From Centroberyx gerrardi (taxonomy: Eukaryota; Chordata; Actinopteri; Beryciformes; Berycidae): 64,000 nt of DNA. This document shows positions 12,486 to 26,000 of the stretch, piece after piece. The notes below the pieces were generated by a model that was given only the letters and a program-made list of their open reading frames with translations, searched no databases and had not been told where the DNA came from. Where the stretch lies: NCBI RefSeq assembly GCF_048128805.1, contig NC_136005.1, positions 17,246,760-17,310,759 of the forward strand, written 5' to 3'. Position 1 is the first letter of the stretch; every line of letters starts with the position of its first letter. The translations under genes were made by a program, and so were the position numbers.

Positions 12486-13513
12486 CGTATGCTGTTGTGA
12501 ACAAGCCTGCCATGTGAAACAGACGCCGCTCCTCCCATTATTAATAATGGGGCTATAGAAGGACAGTGGTGCTTATGGTGTAACATGTTTTTGATTTGAG
12601 GGTAATGAACCGGCCAGAGAGCCAGTGTGAGGCCCGGAGAGAGAGAAACCCCGCCCGCCATTTCCGCTCTACAGCAATGATGTCAGCATTAGTAAATGAC
12701 TGTCATTAAAGAAATGACCCTCTTATACACACAGGCACATGTCCATGTGCATGCAGACACATATGCACGCAAAACATGCAAACACACACACACACACAAC
12801 TCACTAAATTAAGAACTAAAATTTTTCACTAACAAAAGAACAAAAAAACTGAATTAATTTGGAGGCATTGCTGAAACTATGAATCCCCCTCTTCCTCTTC
12901 ACATTCTTTCATCTCTCCCTAAACACAGACTTAGGAATCGGTGACTCAATGTCAATCTGTTAGCATTTGTTTGTACACAACAATATACTTTGAATGTGGC
13001 TGCAAAACCACCAGTAAACCAATAGTTTGTCAAAATGTAAACTTTGATCCTCCATCGGGAACTGACTCTTTCAAACTCATTCAGTAGAACAACTAAATCT
13101 GTAGATTCTTCTCATTCATTTTATTCATTTCCTGATGCACAGGTGGAGTAAGGCAGATTTTGGAGGCCCAAGAAAGCAAAAAAAAAACCCAACAACCAAA
13201 AACTGATTGGTTGTGTTTGGTTCTCCTTCTCTGAAAGTGTCTGTGTCCAGCTTCAGCAGTGACAGTGTGTATCCTGGCCTCTAGGTGCATTAATCGATGT
13301 CAGACACTACACTCCCAGTGACTCCTTCAGTTCCTCATTCACGTGTCAATGAGGCAAGTTCTCACGCCAATTCATTATGTCAGAAAAAGGTCAAAATGAA
13401 CCCATTGCTCTCCAGTTGCACACAGTTGACGTCTTTTGGTGTGACGTCCTTAGTAGTTTGGTGAATTACTTTTACACACACTTTGAAGGCATGCAAGCGT
13501 ACATGTGAACGCA

Positions 13514-13518
<5 letters not shown>

Positions 13519-13607
<89 letters not shown>
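13519..13607. repeat. (AC)n microsatellite with ATAT interruption
   Basis: About 89 bp of AC repeats, broken once by atatat near 13547-13552. Confidence 0.95.
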
Positions 13608-13609
<2 letters not shown>

Positions 13610-15074
13610 TTGCTGGGTACATTGAGCAAACAAGCTCTACTGAAAAACTTTAGATGTGAAAGACAACAAGGCAAAGGTCTCGATGACAACAGTTTTTGTT
13701 AATATTTTGAATGACCAAGACTCTGTGATATTCTGTGAACAAACTGTACAGGCAGAGTTGTTGGACCAATATTCTTACCCCACAGTTGGCAGCCGTTCAT
13801 CTGAAAAGCTGATGAAGGTTCTTAGTGTTGGATGTCTCTATCCTATCCGGTCAGAGTCCTGTGTCCTTGGTGATTGAGATCCTTTATTATTAACATGTTC
13901 TTCGTCTTGTTTCTGCTCTCCTCAGTCTGTGCTCTCAAACATCTGCGTGCAGAGCTCAGCTGCTGCGTTGCTGACAGCGGCAGCAGCCTCCCTGGACTCG
14001 CTCCATCCAGCCCTCCCTCCTTCTCCCCTTCTCCACTCCCTTCTCTCTGCCTGCCTCATAAACTTCCCAACTTACTTGGAGTATGAGACTCCCAGTGAGT
14101 AAGTCAACAGCTTTGATCCTGCAGAATAAGGCGAATTTTGTTAAAATAAATAGCAAAACTCATTTGTGTCTTTACAGTTTTAAGGAACCCATTGCTGCGC
14201 CCCATTCACATTCAAAACAGGACTGTTGACCTCAGTGTTGAACTCACTTGTACTTCTGACAATTTGCCCCTAGATGGGGCCAGATATGGTGAGTGGGGAC
14301 TTCTTGTATTGTTTCTTTTCACGTAGACGCTATGTGAATAAAAGAGGCACTTAAATCTTGCCATGATCACCATGATATATTACACATGACCAGCTATGCT
14401 AATGAGGTCATTAAGATAATTAATGCATTAATTAGCAAATATTTCTATGTCAACATCCTTGTCTTGTCACATAACACATGGTTGGTATTAATATGAACTC
14501 CGCATCTTAAAGCATTAAGGAGAGAAGTTTCAAGAAAATCAGTTTTTGCTCATTAATATGCAAATTTATGCAGCAAGGCATCTGTGGTGTCAGTATGAAG
14601 TTTCTACAGGTGTTGCTCTTGAGTTATTTTGTTCACATTAATGTGTCTACACACAGACACACAGACACCATGAAGACACTAAAAAAAGGATTTCAGTAGT
14701 CTTCAGTCATGATGTTCAAGTCTGGTCATTGTCATAGCCGTTACTTATCAAGATGAATCTCAAAAGTCACTCTGACTCTCCGTTCTCCTGTCATCACTCT
14801 CCTGTCTTCACTCGTAACCTCTTCAGAGCACAAGCAGTACTGGACACACTGCAAATCCCTTTATGAGGACCAGTCAGGTCTTGTTTATGGCCTGGGCTCA
14901 CTCATGTAAAGCTCAATATTTCACTCCTTCACTATGAGTTTATATAGTGCACAGCTCATTTGAGGTCTCCCTGCTTGGTCCGGCTGCTCGGCCCATGAAG
15001 AGGCCGGCGGGAACGCAGCACCTGCAGCAGGACGAGCAACAGGAGAAAACATACGCAGCAGCAGCCATGTTGTG

Positions 15075-18000
15075 TCCAAACAGAATGGGTCTTTATTCAG
15101 GAAGTGAAAGAAAAAAAGATAGTAATCAACACCCCATTTAAATACAAAACCAACAAAAATAAAAATCAACATGATATTCATTTTGCATATCAAAGAACCA
15201 TTCAGTAATAATTACAATCCGACACCTCATAAACCACTTTTGTGAATCTATACACAAACTCTGATTTAGAAATTAGTTACTTTAACAATAATATTACAAA
15301 TATTTAGCTTTAAAAATAATTCAACTCAAAATAATATCTTAGCAATTAGCATCTTAAAATGATATATACTGTATTTCCACATAAAAATACAAAATAATAC
15401 CAATGACATTTAATATGAAAAATTATTCCAAGAATTCTGCTACTAGTAAATGAAATAAAAATACAGGATAAAACAAGATGAAATGAAATAGAAATATGCA
15501 TGAAAAAGTCTCTCCTTTTGTTAGCAAAACACTATCCAAAATAACTACAATCATTTACATCAGTACAAAGATATCTGGATTTAAAAATAGTTGCAATGAA
15601 AAAAAGGGGTTTATTTTCTGACAGTAAAAAATGACACTGTGGATCAGAAATCTGCAAAATATGCAATGAAAAAAATAAATCTGCATTAAAAAGGTTTACA
15701 CTGTAATTCTTACTTTTATACAAACATTAGAAACAGTATTGCACATCACAACACAGATTCGAGGTTAGTCAGCCTTTCAAAATGTGTTATATTCAAGTTT
15801 CAGAGCATCTACGAGGACAGGCAGCTGGGGCCTCGATGCAACAGGGGAGAATCTCAAGTGTCTTCCATGAATATAATAGATCCTTCATGTTTCCTTCCTT
15901 CAAATTAAATGTGTAATGTGTACTAAAAGAAGAATCAGTTACTCAAATCGCATATCAAAAACCTTTGATGCCGTACTAAAATCTTGATGACGTGATTCTT
16001 TGTCTTTGAACAGAACTTTGCTTTTGGACATAATTAGCATTAGGGGAAATAAAATGTATAATAGTCCTATTTAAATAGAAAAATACAATCAAAATCAAAT
16101 AGTTATTTGTCTACAAAAATAGTGAAATAAATATGATTTTTACAAAAACAAAGACACATACAGAACAAAGTAACAGTGTTCAACATAGAAAATAGAACCT
16201 CACAAAACAGCACGAGTCAAGTGTTACAGGTGACGATATTCAAACAAGTTCTCTTCTGAGTACGACACCATGAGAACTAGTGCCACAGGGAAATATATAT
16301 ATATATATAGATAGATAAACGATGGGAGTTACTATATCATTCATTTGCTTTCGTTTGCTCCTCAGTTGTGGCTGTCATGCTGTAGAACCGACCAAGCTAC
16401 AGCGCAGCACCCTGTGACACTATGTGACTCCCAGTCCTCACAACAACCAGACTACCGTAGAATATATTAGAAAATATTGGATTCCTGCTCTATTCATACA
16501 GAACATAGATAACTTAAGACCACTGCTTCACGCTACACTTTAAATAAGTAATCATGAAAAAATAAAATTTAATAAATCATCTGTAGAATTATAAATAGGT
16601 AAAGGTCTTGGAGAACCTAACAGTAGCAAAGTAGGTGATATCCCAAGTCTGCATTCAAATCATTGACTTGTTGGGGGGGGGGGGGGGGGGAGAGAAATGA
16701 ATAAGAACAAAAATGAGGGGAATATAGAAAAGTAGTGCATAATATATTATAAAAAATAATTAGGGATATTGGGGATATTGAAGGGCCAGTGATGGGTGAC
16801 AAGTTGACGGAAACAAATTAAATTATATGATCCAAGTATCCGAGGATGGGAGTAAATAAACCGAAAATCTCATTTCCATTAAGGTTTTGTAACAGTATAC
16901 ACTTGACGCCTGAAACACCGATACCAAGGACCACACACCAGGGCATGGAACACAAAACCACAATGACACCAGAGCTATACTGCAGATACACACTTGTACA
17001 GTACCAAAACGGATGGCTGGGGCACCAGCAGCATCCTCTGCTCACAGAAAGATTGTCCCTAAAGAGTATTTAAAGAGTGACATACTTTAAGGGTCACAGT
17101 CCAAAACAAACAGACAAACAAACAAATAGAACTTAGAGTTATTCCGCATGTCAAAAGACCACGTGTCGTTCGTCATCCTCATCACAATCACTTATTGAGG
17201 AGGCGCTTTTCTTCATCTTCCAGTAAAAAGACATAAATTGGGCCAGAATTCCTCTGGATTCACGGAGCCGCAAACACACACAGTGCCAGAGCCTGATTGT
17301 TTCTAGTAATGAAACTAGTAATTAAAAACAGAACAAAACGAAGAGAACATGTTCTAAGGATGCTCATTTAACGTAGCCGTCTCCCTCACAACACTGTAAC
17401 AGTGGTGCTGATTGGCCGACTAGTTTCACACCGGGCACTTTATGCTGCACACACGCATTTCTCCCAGTCAAGTCTGTAGCTGGTCAAGTCTTTCAAGCTG
17501 ATCGAGTCTTTTGAAGTCTATTTGTTTGAATTTGGTCTGCCAAGGGCGACGCTACGTTAGAATAACCTTTGCAACCACACAAGATAAGGGCTAGGAAGGG
17601 TGAAGGCAGAGTAATTTGATGTTCTATTCTCCTCTACATAATCTGCTTGTAACTAAACTAGAACCTCAGTCTACATTAACAAGGGTCACACAGCACAGAG
17701 ACGACACAAACACAAACCACTGAACACCACTCTGCTTCTCAACAGGATTTTTTTTTTTTTTTTGCCACACAAGCCACCATGTCACAAAATGATGGCATCA
17801 ACTAGTCTACAGTAGAACCAATATCGCTTTTTGTATCATAAGTATGTAAACGGATCAAACAACAGATAAACATCAATGCATGCAAGTTTAAATAAGTTTT
17901 TTTTTTTCACTTATTTAGCTTTGTCTTCGTCTGATTTTTTTCTCTCTTAGGCATCTGTAATGGTTGGTCATGCTACTCACCATAGAATTTTATGTTTTGT

Positions 18001-18960
18001 CTTTAATAATGATTTCAGTGGTTTGTTTTTTTTGTGATTTTTCTCAACATCTATCCTGCATGCAATTTGTGTAGCTAATCCTATTGACATAACATGCACT
18101 TTAACTTTTTCCACGGCAATGGGGGCCATAAGTGGTTGAGTGCAGACTGCATTTCATTTTTCAGGATTCTGATTTATAAATGGCATTAAATATAATACCT
18201 ATACATCTATTCATATATATATATATGTATATATAGCAGCAAAGCTTCTAATATAGCTTGTAATTATAAATGTTATTGTTGAATACAGTTAATACAAACC
18301 AGATTTTGTATTTTGAGGTAACATTTTATGGGTCAATATGAGCGCAGAAATAACCCTATCATCTTTTTCAATAAAGTCCCTAACAAGAAGAAAGAGCACA
18401 TAGCAACATTAGAAAATAAGAGTTTGTTTTGCGGCAGAAATGTATCAATTTTATGCTTCCTATCATTTTGCTACCTTTGGTTAATGACCTGGGGCAGGCG
18501 TCGAGATTAAAGAATCAAGATTTTCCCAGAAACAAGTGTGCGCTACACGCACTGTGGGGTGGCTAGCAGCAGACAAACAGACAGACAAGCTGCCCCCATG
18601 CAAAAACATTCCCATATCTACTTTAAATCTCACATACAAAAATAATAATAATAAAAAAAACTACAAAAATCAATCTCTTTTTAAATCTCCTCTTAGAAAA
18701 CATGAAAGTACCACAAAAGAGTTGTAGAGTTGTCAGAGCCTGAGATGTGAGGGGGGTTTTGGTGAAAAACTGAGGCTTGTGGTGTTTGGCTGCTACAAAA
18801 GATATATAGATATATGTATATATATACTGTATAGTGTTATGTACTCGATTATACTGATAGCTTAGGAGAGCAGGAGAGGCAGAGCGATGCTCTTTTTCCT
18901 GGTAGCTAGTGTTTTCTTTCCTTTTCCTCTGACCGTGTCACCATGGCTGTGGTCGCATCT
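15075..18960 (-). other. cpeb2: cpeb2 3'UTR
   Basis: This is about 3.9 kb of AT-rich sequence without coding frames, directly downstream of the cpeb2 stop. A canonical AATAAA on the minus strand (tttatt at 15092-15097) is the likely poly(A) signal, placing the cleavage site near 15075. The tract contains many UUUUAU/UUUUUAU-type motifs (read as ataaaa on the plus strand), an 18-nt C run in the mRNA (plus-strand G at 16673-16690) and an A run (plus-strand T about 17749-17763). Long 3'UTRs are usual for CPEB genes. The end point is inferred from the signal only. Confidence 0.6.
15092..15097 (-). terminator. Likely poly(A) signal of cpeb2
   Basis: A perfect AATAAA on the minus strand sits at the edge where the long AT-rich 3'UTR gives way to G+C-richer sequence. 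Confidence 0.5.
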
Positions 18961-21900
18961 CTAGTTCCAGCGGAAGTGGATCTGGCGCGGGCGGTCGGCC
19001 CCCTCTTTGACCAGGGGCTTGTGAAACTCTCGTCCGGCGCGGGAGTGGATGTTGGCCCAGCAGAATTCACAGTAGTACTGCAGGCAGGTGACGTTAGCGC
19101 AGAAGAAGGGAGCAAACTTCCCTCCGCAGCGCGCGCCCTGGCACTCATCACACAGCTGGTCATCCAGGACATACGGCTTCACCTCCACCTGCAGACAAAC
19201 ACAGCAGAGAGGACAGGGAGAGAGCACAGGTCAATATACTGAAAGAGCAATGAGTGAAAAGGAATACGTTCATGGAGGGACTTGAACAGTAAAAAATGTA
19301 ATGAAATATAGTAGTTATAGCAGAATACATACATGAAGGAGGTATTGAAAATGCAACAGAATATTCAGACTGGAGCAGCTTGCTCGAGACTAATATTAAG
19401 AAACAAAGGAGTCTGGGCTTATAGGAGCAGAGACTGGGAAGGAAGCTAATTCAATCAGCCCTAATAAGCTTTTGCCTCACCATAGCAACGAGCCACTGAC
19501 TACTTGACTGTGATGATGCTGATGGCACACACACACACACACACACACGGTTTGAATGACACATCCTAATGATGACTGAGTCACACACACTCCGTTTCTG
19601 AATTTCTCAACCACAGCTCCGTTGCTAATGAGAAAGGAGAGGGGGGCACTGTACCCGCTTGTCAATGTCTCCATGCTGCAGCTGGACGAATCTCGCGCTG
19701 ATGGCAGCAATGTAACTCTGCTGATTGGAGAAGGCCACTCGCCCCGCCCCCTTTGGGTACTTGAGCTCTGGATCGGTGTCAATCCCCGCGTAGCAGACTC
19801 CGCCGTAGAGACGGTCCATAATCATGGCCAGCTCGACTGGCGAGAGAGATAGCGAGTACCATGGGGGAAGGAAAGGAAAACAAGAGAATTGATTTAAATA
19901 GGAGAAAGGACAGACAAAAAAAGAATGTGGGAGGAGACGAGGAAGTGACACAGGAGGAGGTGAGATGGGGGAGGAGGTGAGACAGAGTGGGGGAGAGGCT
20001 GTCAGACTAATTGCTGCAGATAGGATTTTGTCAGATCTCAGCTGCTCATCTCACGCCGATTAAACATACAGCTGATCATTTATTGCAATATGTACCTGTC
20101 AAGGCGACAAGAACATCTGAATCTACGCACAAAACACAACACAGAGATGAAATTGCTTGAGAATAACAAGGCGGGGGTATTTACTTGCTCTCAGGGGGCG
20201 AGGAACGCCTCCCACAAAGATGGTCTTGCGGGGATCAAGGGGCTGAGAGCCGTCCATCACAAAATCACTGTCGCTCAGGTTCCAAGGGCGAATCTGGACC
20301 TGCAGTCAAAGACAAAACTTGATGTTAAATCAGCTCTCTCTTCCTCCAGAAAATTCCAATGAAAACTTTCAGTCTTTTTAGCTAGAGTGAACTGGAGCTG
20401 CTGAACTCACAGGCTTGTCCTTTATGGTGGGGCTGGAGACACACAGGTAGAGCTTCCCATCCTCCTCCATGCAGGCTTCAATCAAAGCCTGCACCGAGCT
20501 CTCCTCCTGGAACAGCAGGAAGGCGTAACCTAGGAAACACACACACACACACACATATGCACAGCTTCAGTTAGATACAATCTGGAAACATGCTGGATAG
20601 GTACACTAAAGCACTTGGGAACAAATGTCTATAAAAACATGGGAGATATGTTCTAACCTTGGTTTATCAGGATGTTTTCAAGTGAATCCTTATTTATTTA
20701 GCTTCACACCATCCATGCACAGTGTAAAGACAATAGTAGTAATAGTAGCCATACATTGATATGTTTAATATTATGGAGGCCGGCTGCTTTCATCAGTACC
20801 TTTAGGGGGGAAGTAAGACTTGCTCTCTGCTTTGTGTGGCCAGTCCACCACCAGGTGACCAAAGCGGCGGAAGCTTGAGGTTATCTCATCTGAAAAATGA
20901 GCGATAGACAGACGAAGAGAGAGAAAGAGGGTTGGATGATACAAATACAAATAGAAGGACCAAAGAGAGCACAGGCATCCTAGTTGGTAGTTTACTGCCA
21001 TCATAAAACACTGTATTATGATCCTCCTCTCACCTTCATCTATGTCAGGGGGCAAACCGCCCACAAACACTTTACGGGAGAAGCGCTCAATGCGCTCCCC
21101 GTTTTGGTGGGGGTAACAGTTGGGGGAGCCGAGGACTCCTGGGACACCCTGGTTGCCATGGCCATCATCAAGGAGATTGTCATCAATAGGGAAGAGGGAG
21201 GAGCGGCCTGGTGGAGAAGGGAGACAGGTTAAGGCCAACAGCAAATGTCAAGCATTCAAAGTACATGCTCACAAACACATATCCAAATCCAGTCATATTA
21301 CATGCCTCTGCTTTATGGGTATGAGGCGTTAAACCGGACTGTTATGAAACTTTTATATCTCTGCTATGACTAGGACAAAACACTAATTCAGCGGAGAGGC
21401 TGTAATGTGTCCACTCTCATTGCAGCTTTATGCTCGGTGGTTGTGAGACAAAGCACAAGCTTAAAGTGATGGAGGATTATGTACAATCTAGTTTTTGTAG
21501 GTCTAAATCCGGGACACGCAATCATGTGTGCTCCAATCTGAGTAGTGTAGCAGATAAAGCAAGTGTGGAAAGGCAGGCTGCGTGGGACAAAGCTGTTAAC
21601 AAAATAGCAGAGCAGAGCACAACTGACATAATGGTCCAGGTAAATGTGACCAAACCTGAAACCCTCGGCATCATGCATGTCTGGACATAAACACAATAAA
21701 ATACAAAAGTAATGTTTTCTTCTATTTTGTTTAGCAAATTATTGGACAAAATGGAAACATCGTAATAATTACATAACAACACTGTAAATGTTGTGAAATG
21801 TTGTGTCCTGAAAATAAGAGTAGAATAGAAAGAAATCTTGTCTGAATCCAGACCTAATGCCTCAGTTTGGTAGCTGTTCAAGCATTAAAGCATGCCATAA

Positions 21901-22957
21901 TAGAATAAGCCACAATAACAAAGACATGTTGTAGAAAGCTGAGTTTACCTCTACGTCTCCCATAGCTCCTGGCTGCATGTAAACAAAGTACAGAGTACAA
22001 GTTTCAGCTGTGCAGACATTTCTCAGAGGGTAGAGCTAACCTCCATAGATTTTAATGTGCAGACAGGTCTCTTTACCAACCAATTCAGATAGCGTCAGAT
22101 AAGCTGTCAGTCACAGAAAAGTACCCCAAATTGACTCAGAAATACTTTAAATGCCCTATATTGTATCACACCTTTCACATTAAAATGCAGGCTCAGAATT
22201 ATTTGCAAAATGCTATCTGACCCAGGCCCGTGTCCTGGTGGGATTGTTATAAAACATAATTTTTGTCACCACCATGAAGAAAAAAGGCTCTGCAGGGCTA
22301 CGATTATTCCAAACGGGCTTTAGGCTGCCTGTATAAGTGGATCCAAAGGTACTGACAATCCTCATCTCAAAGAGGGGATTCAGATATAACGGAGTCCTGT
22401 TCGTGGCACATTCCAGCTTCTCATGTGACTTTTAACAATGGAATCATGCCAACTTGTCATGTGAGGACCATTACAAAACATTCCTACGTGACATACTTTT
22501 TTAATCCTACATCTCACGAGAATGGGAGTAATAATCTCTGGTACATATTGGGTTTGAATTGATTAAATTTGGTGACTAACAAACACTGATAGAAATTCTC
22601 ATCTCATACAGCAGGTCTGCTAAAGTAGTGTTACACTGCTGCACCCCTGAGCCTGGTGAGTCTATCTAATGAGGAGTAACAGTGAAAGCATCATGAATGG
22701 AGCAGAGACACAGAGGGAGATGGTGCTAAGAGATAATTACCATTGAGCATGAGCAGGCCGTCGGCCCCAGGGTGAGGGCATCCCACACGGCCTGACATGA
22801 GAAACACACACACGCACACACACACACACACACGCACACACACACACACACACACACAAATAGGGATGAGACACAGAGCAGATGGGGAGGACAGGGCGAG
22901 GCCAACGTGTGTACAGGGGTGCGTGCACACACACCCACAGTCACCCATACACACACA

Positions 22958-23010
<53 letters not shown>

Positions 23011-26000
23011 CCATGATGCCTGCCTGTGCATGTGTTGCAGTAGGCTTGTCACATGTCCACATTGAGCACTACAGTCAGTAAGGAAGAACAAAACCTCTCT
23101 TTATCCTCAAACACAGCCTGAGCTGGCAAATTGAGAAAACAGAAACAACTTAACAAAATGTAAAGCTACAGAGGGTCGCCACCATGAATACAGCAAGACT
23201 TTAGACAGAACTAATCACTGGCTCTTCGGCTCTAAGAAAACAACTTTGAAGGCTGTGTAGCACCACTGGTCTGATTTTAATGAAACTTGAAGGGATGATG
23301 CATCTTGTTACTGATTGGCCCAAGGGGTGCTTGACGTATGTTTAGTACTTTTTTACATGACACAATTAATGCAGAATCCAAGTCAGGTTACTTAAGGAAA
23401 GGTTAAAGAAAAAAACAGAACCACCTGACAGCCCCATAAATCTCAGGTTTATGCATTAAATTGTGCCAGTTGCATATTTTTGCCAGAAAAATGTATGGCC
23501 AATTTAGCTAATACATTTTTTATGTCCTGTTTCAGCTGTACCATGTCGGTTTATGAGGTCCTGTTAGTCTGGAGCTGCAAGCCAGTATACACTGTTAGGT
23601 TAGTCATGGCAATGCTATAAATGGCAGAGCCCACCCTTCCAAACCCTCCTTTCCTCTCCTCTCCTCTCTTGGCTGTCACACACAGTGTGTGAAAGTGTGA
23701 TCACATCTAAAATTAGTCTAGTTCCCTCTCTCTCTGCTGCGCACACTGGCCCATGTCCTCTCCATCTGCTCCTGCAGGAAAAACAAGAAACTCAACCTAG
23801 AAAGGAGTTCAGGTTGACACCCAGTCCTAGTTCTAGCAGGGCCTCAGTGTTGAATCTACAAATAACCAACCAAGAACCTACACCACAACGTATGTACACC
23901 AAGTCAGCAAAAATAATGAACAATGGTGCTTGGTGATTATACACATAATACAAACAACTGACTATCATATAGGTGGTATGGCTTCACTATTTACACAAAC
24001 AACTGAACATATCTCACTGAGGAATTATCTAAGTTATTTCTAGGTCATGTCCTGTTAATCCATTCAAATGCAATTCAAATGTAGCTGGCCTGCCAGTTTG
24101 TAACTGAGTTACAAACCGTCTTCTCAGTGGGAGGACGGTAAGAGCGGTGCAGTTATTTGACACTGCTGCTCTGATGTCCAGCAGCTGAGCCGGGAGGCCG
24201 GGGCCAGTGCTGTCAGTGTCACCCTACAGTCTCTGCTCGCTCCTGCCGACCAATGGGGAAGGACCCAGTAATATTCCTAAACCTTTCATCGTAAAATCCT
24301 AAGACACGTGTGATACGACTGGTGAATTCTTGGAAAGTGTAACATATATGTTGGGAGCATAAATGAAAATGAGTAATGCATATAAAACATATGGTACATC
24401 TGTCATAAAACACCCATAACTTAATTGGAGATATTCATGGGAAAATGCCCGGCCTCTCCTCCTCTTTCTCCTCCCCTCTTTACTCTGCTGTGTGTGCTGC
24501 CTAGGTTAAGTAGCAGCAGGATCAGAGCTGGAAGGTCATGTAAATGTGCAGCCGGTGGCAGAAGTAATAAGCCCTCAGCAGGGAGAAAATAAGATGGTCT
24601 GCGGCAAAACAACGCAGCTCTGGGCCTGTCACTGCCCTGTATTGAGCGAATGGGCTTCCTCTCCAGACTGTTTAACCCAACCAAGCCTGAACACGCTCAC
24701 CTCCTTCTAACCCCCAAATGTGGACACTAAGAAAAGGACAATCTTACCTTTCATTGGATCCTGCTCCGCTCGCATGATGTCGATCAGAGAGCTTTCCAGG
24801 GAGTGCATGTTCAGACTGTCGTACATTCTGGAGCGGTCCTGAGAAACAGAGGTACGAGGTTTATATCATCCACACAGATTATTAATGCTGAAACCGAGCT
24901 GCCAAAACAATCACACGTCATTATGCATAATCATAATTACACTAAGTATCATGTTTGTAACACACTTTCGTGATTTGGCTTATGGTGATAAAGCCTCTGA
25001 AGTGTGTGGGCGTTTGGCTTAACATTTAAGAGATTTAAGAGTGTGAGTAGCACACGCTTGGATTAACATTCTTTCCGTATTTATTCACTTTAGGGGTCCG
25101 AAGGTATGTTATGTTTGTGAGCCGCCTGTACAACGGATTCCCCAGGATCTCTGGACTAGTTCCCAGAGACAGAGAGAATGGAAACCAAATCCATGAATGG
25201 CATTTAGCCGGAGAGCTGGGATGGAGGTTATGAGCTCATCAGTGGGCCAATAAGGCGGCCCTCCTGTTAGATCAACCATCATAGACCCATATGGCAATGT
25301 TCTGGTGACTAGCATACCACAGAGAACAAACCTTCCTCACCGCAAGCAGCAAGATGAAAGGTAAAAAGGTCAATACTTCAGGCACTGAATAGTAAAGGAT
25401 CGAAGGGCTGCTCAATGCCCTTTTGCATTGCTTTTCCATTCATTCATTTTTAGTATGATAGTGAAAATAAGTTCTACAGGATGGCATGAGTTAGAATTAT
25501 AACTCTTTCATTTACTTTATATGGAGAGTTTCCTAGTATCAAGGGCATAATTTATATTTACTTTATCACTATATTACTTGTTTCAATGATATTGATAATG
25601 GAATCATTGAGTCCCCTTCAACAGGGAACCAGAGACTGAATACTGGTTCACATCCACTGCTAACCAGGCATCCAGAATTGCCGAAGCTTTCCAGTCCAGT
25701 GATCTATCAGTCTGCGAGTCGTTTGTGATGACAGGTCAAGGTATCCAGACGGACTGGAAGCCACCAGTCAGAACTGCTGGCAGCAGGAGGTTTGTCCACT
25801 AAAAAGCTTTTGACTGGATATCAGATTATTGCAGTCCAGCTAGGGTCCATCCCAGTCCATTTACTGCTGGCATAATGGATATTCTTTTGGAAAAACTCTG
25901 ACTAGAAACACTTAAGTTAAAGATGGTTGAGGGAAAAACAGTGTCAGATGGGCATTCTCTTCAATTTTAAGGATATAGACTTTTAGGGTGACAGCAAGCC

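Larger units (their letters stand above)
11005..14939. other. Upstream interval of c1qtnf7; no coding gene seen
   Basis: The 5'UTR exon(s) of c1qtnf7 should lie in or beyond this interval, because the ATG exon has a splice acceptor. A G+C-richer, pyrimidine-rich patch at about 13920-14080 is a candidate first exon, but I could not fix a convincing donor. The rest is AT-rich sequence with CA/GT microsatellites at 12244-12267, 12425-12483 and 13519-13607. Confidence 0.4.

Noticed and set aside
13380..13702. Open frames encoding long Cys-Val or His-Thr runs here and at several other places
   Set aside because: These are microsatellites (CA/GT) translated in frame, not genes.
13920..14090. Possible c1qtnf7 first exon on the minus strand
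   Set aside because: The composition fits, but no convincing donor or TSS signal could be fixed, so it is mentioned only as a candidate.
18943..19242. Plus-strand frame of 99 codons over the last cpeb2 exon
   Set aside because: It is the complement of the zinc-binding-domain exon, which has clear protein homology on the minus strand.
25109..25315. Minus-strand frame containing ...QRSWGIRCTGGSQT, vaguely like the alternative CPEB2 exon (SLQDSWCTAAG) expected in this intron
   Set aside because: The resemblance is a few residues, a stop follows directly, and no donor in the right phase exists. I do not call the exon.
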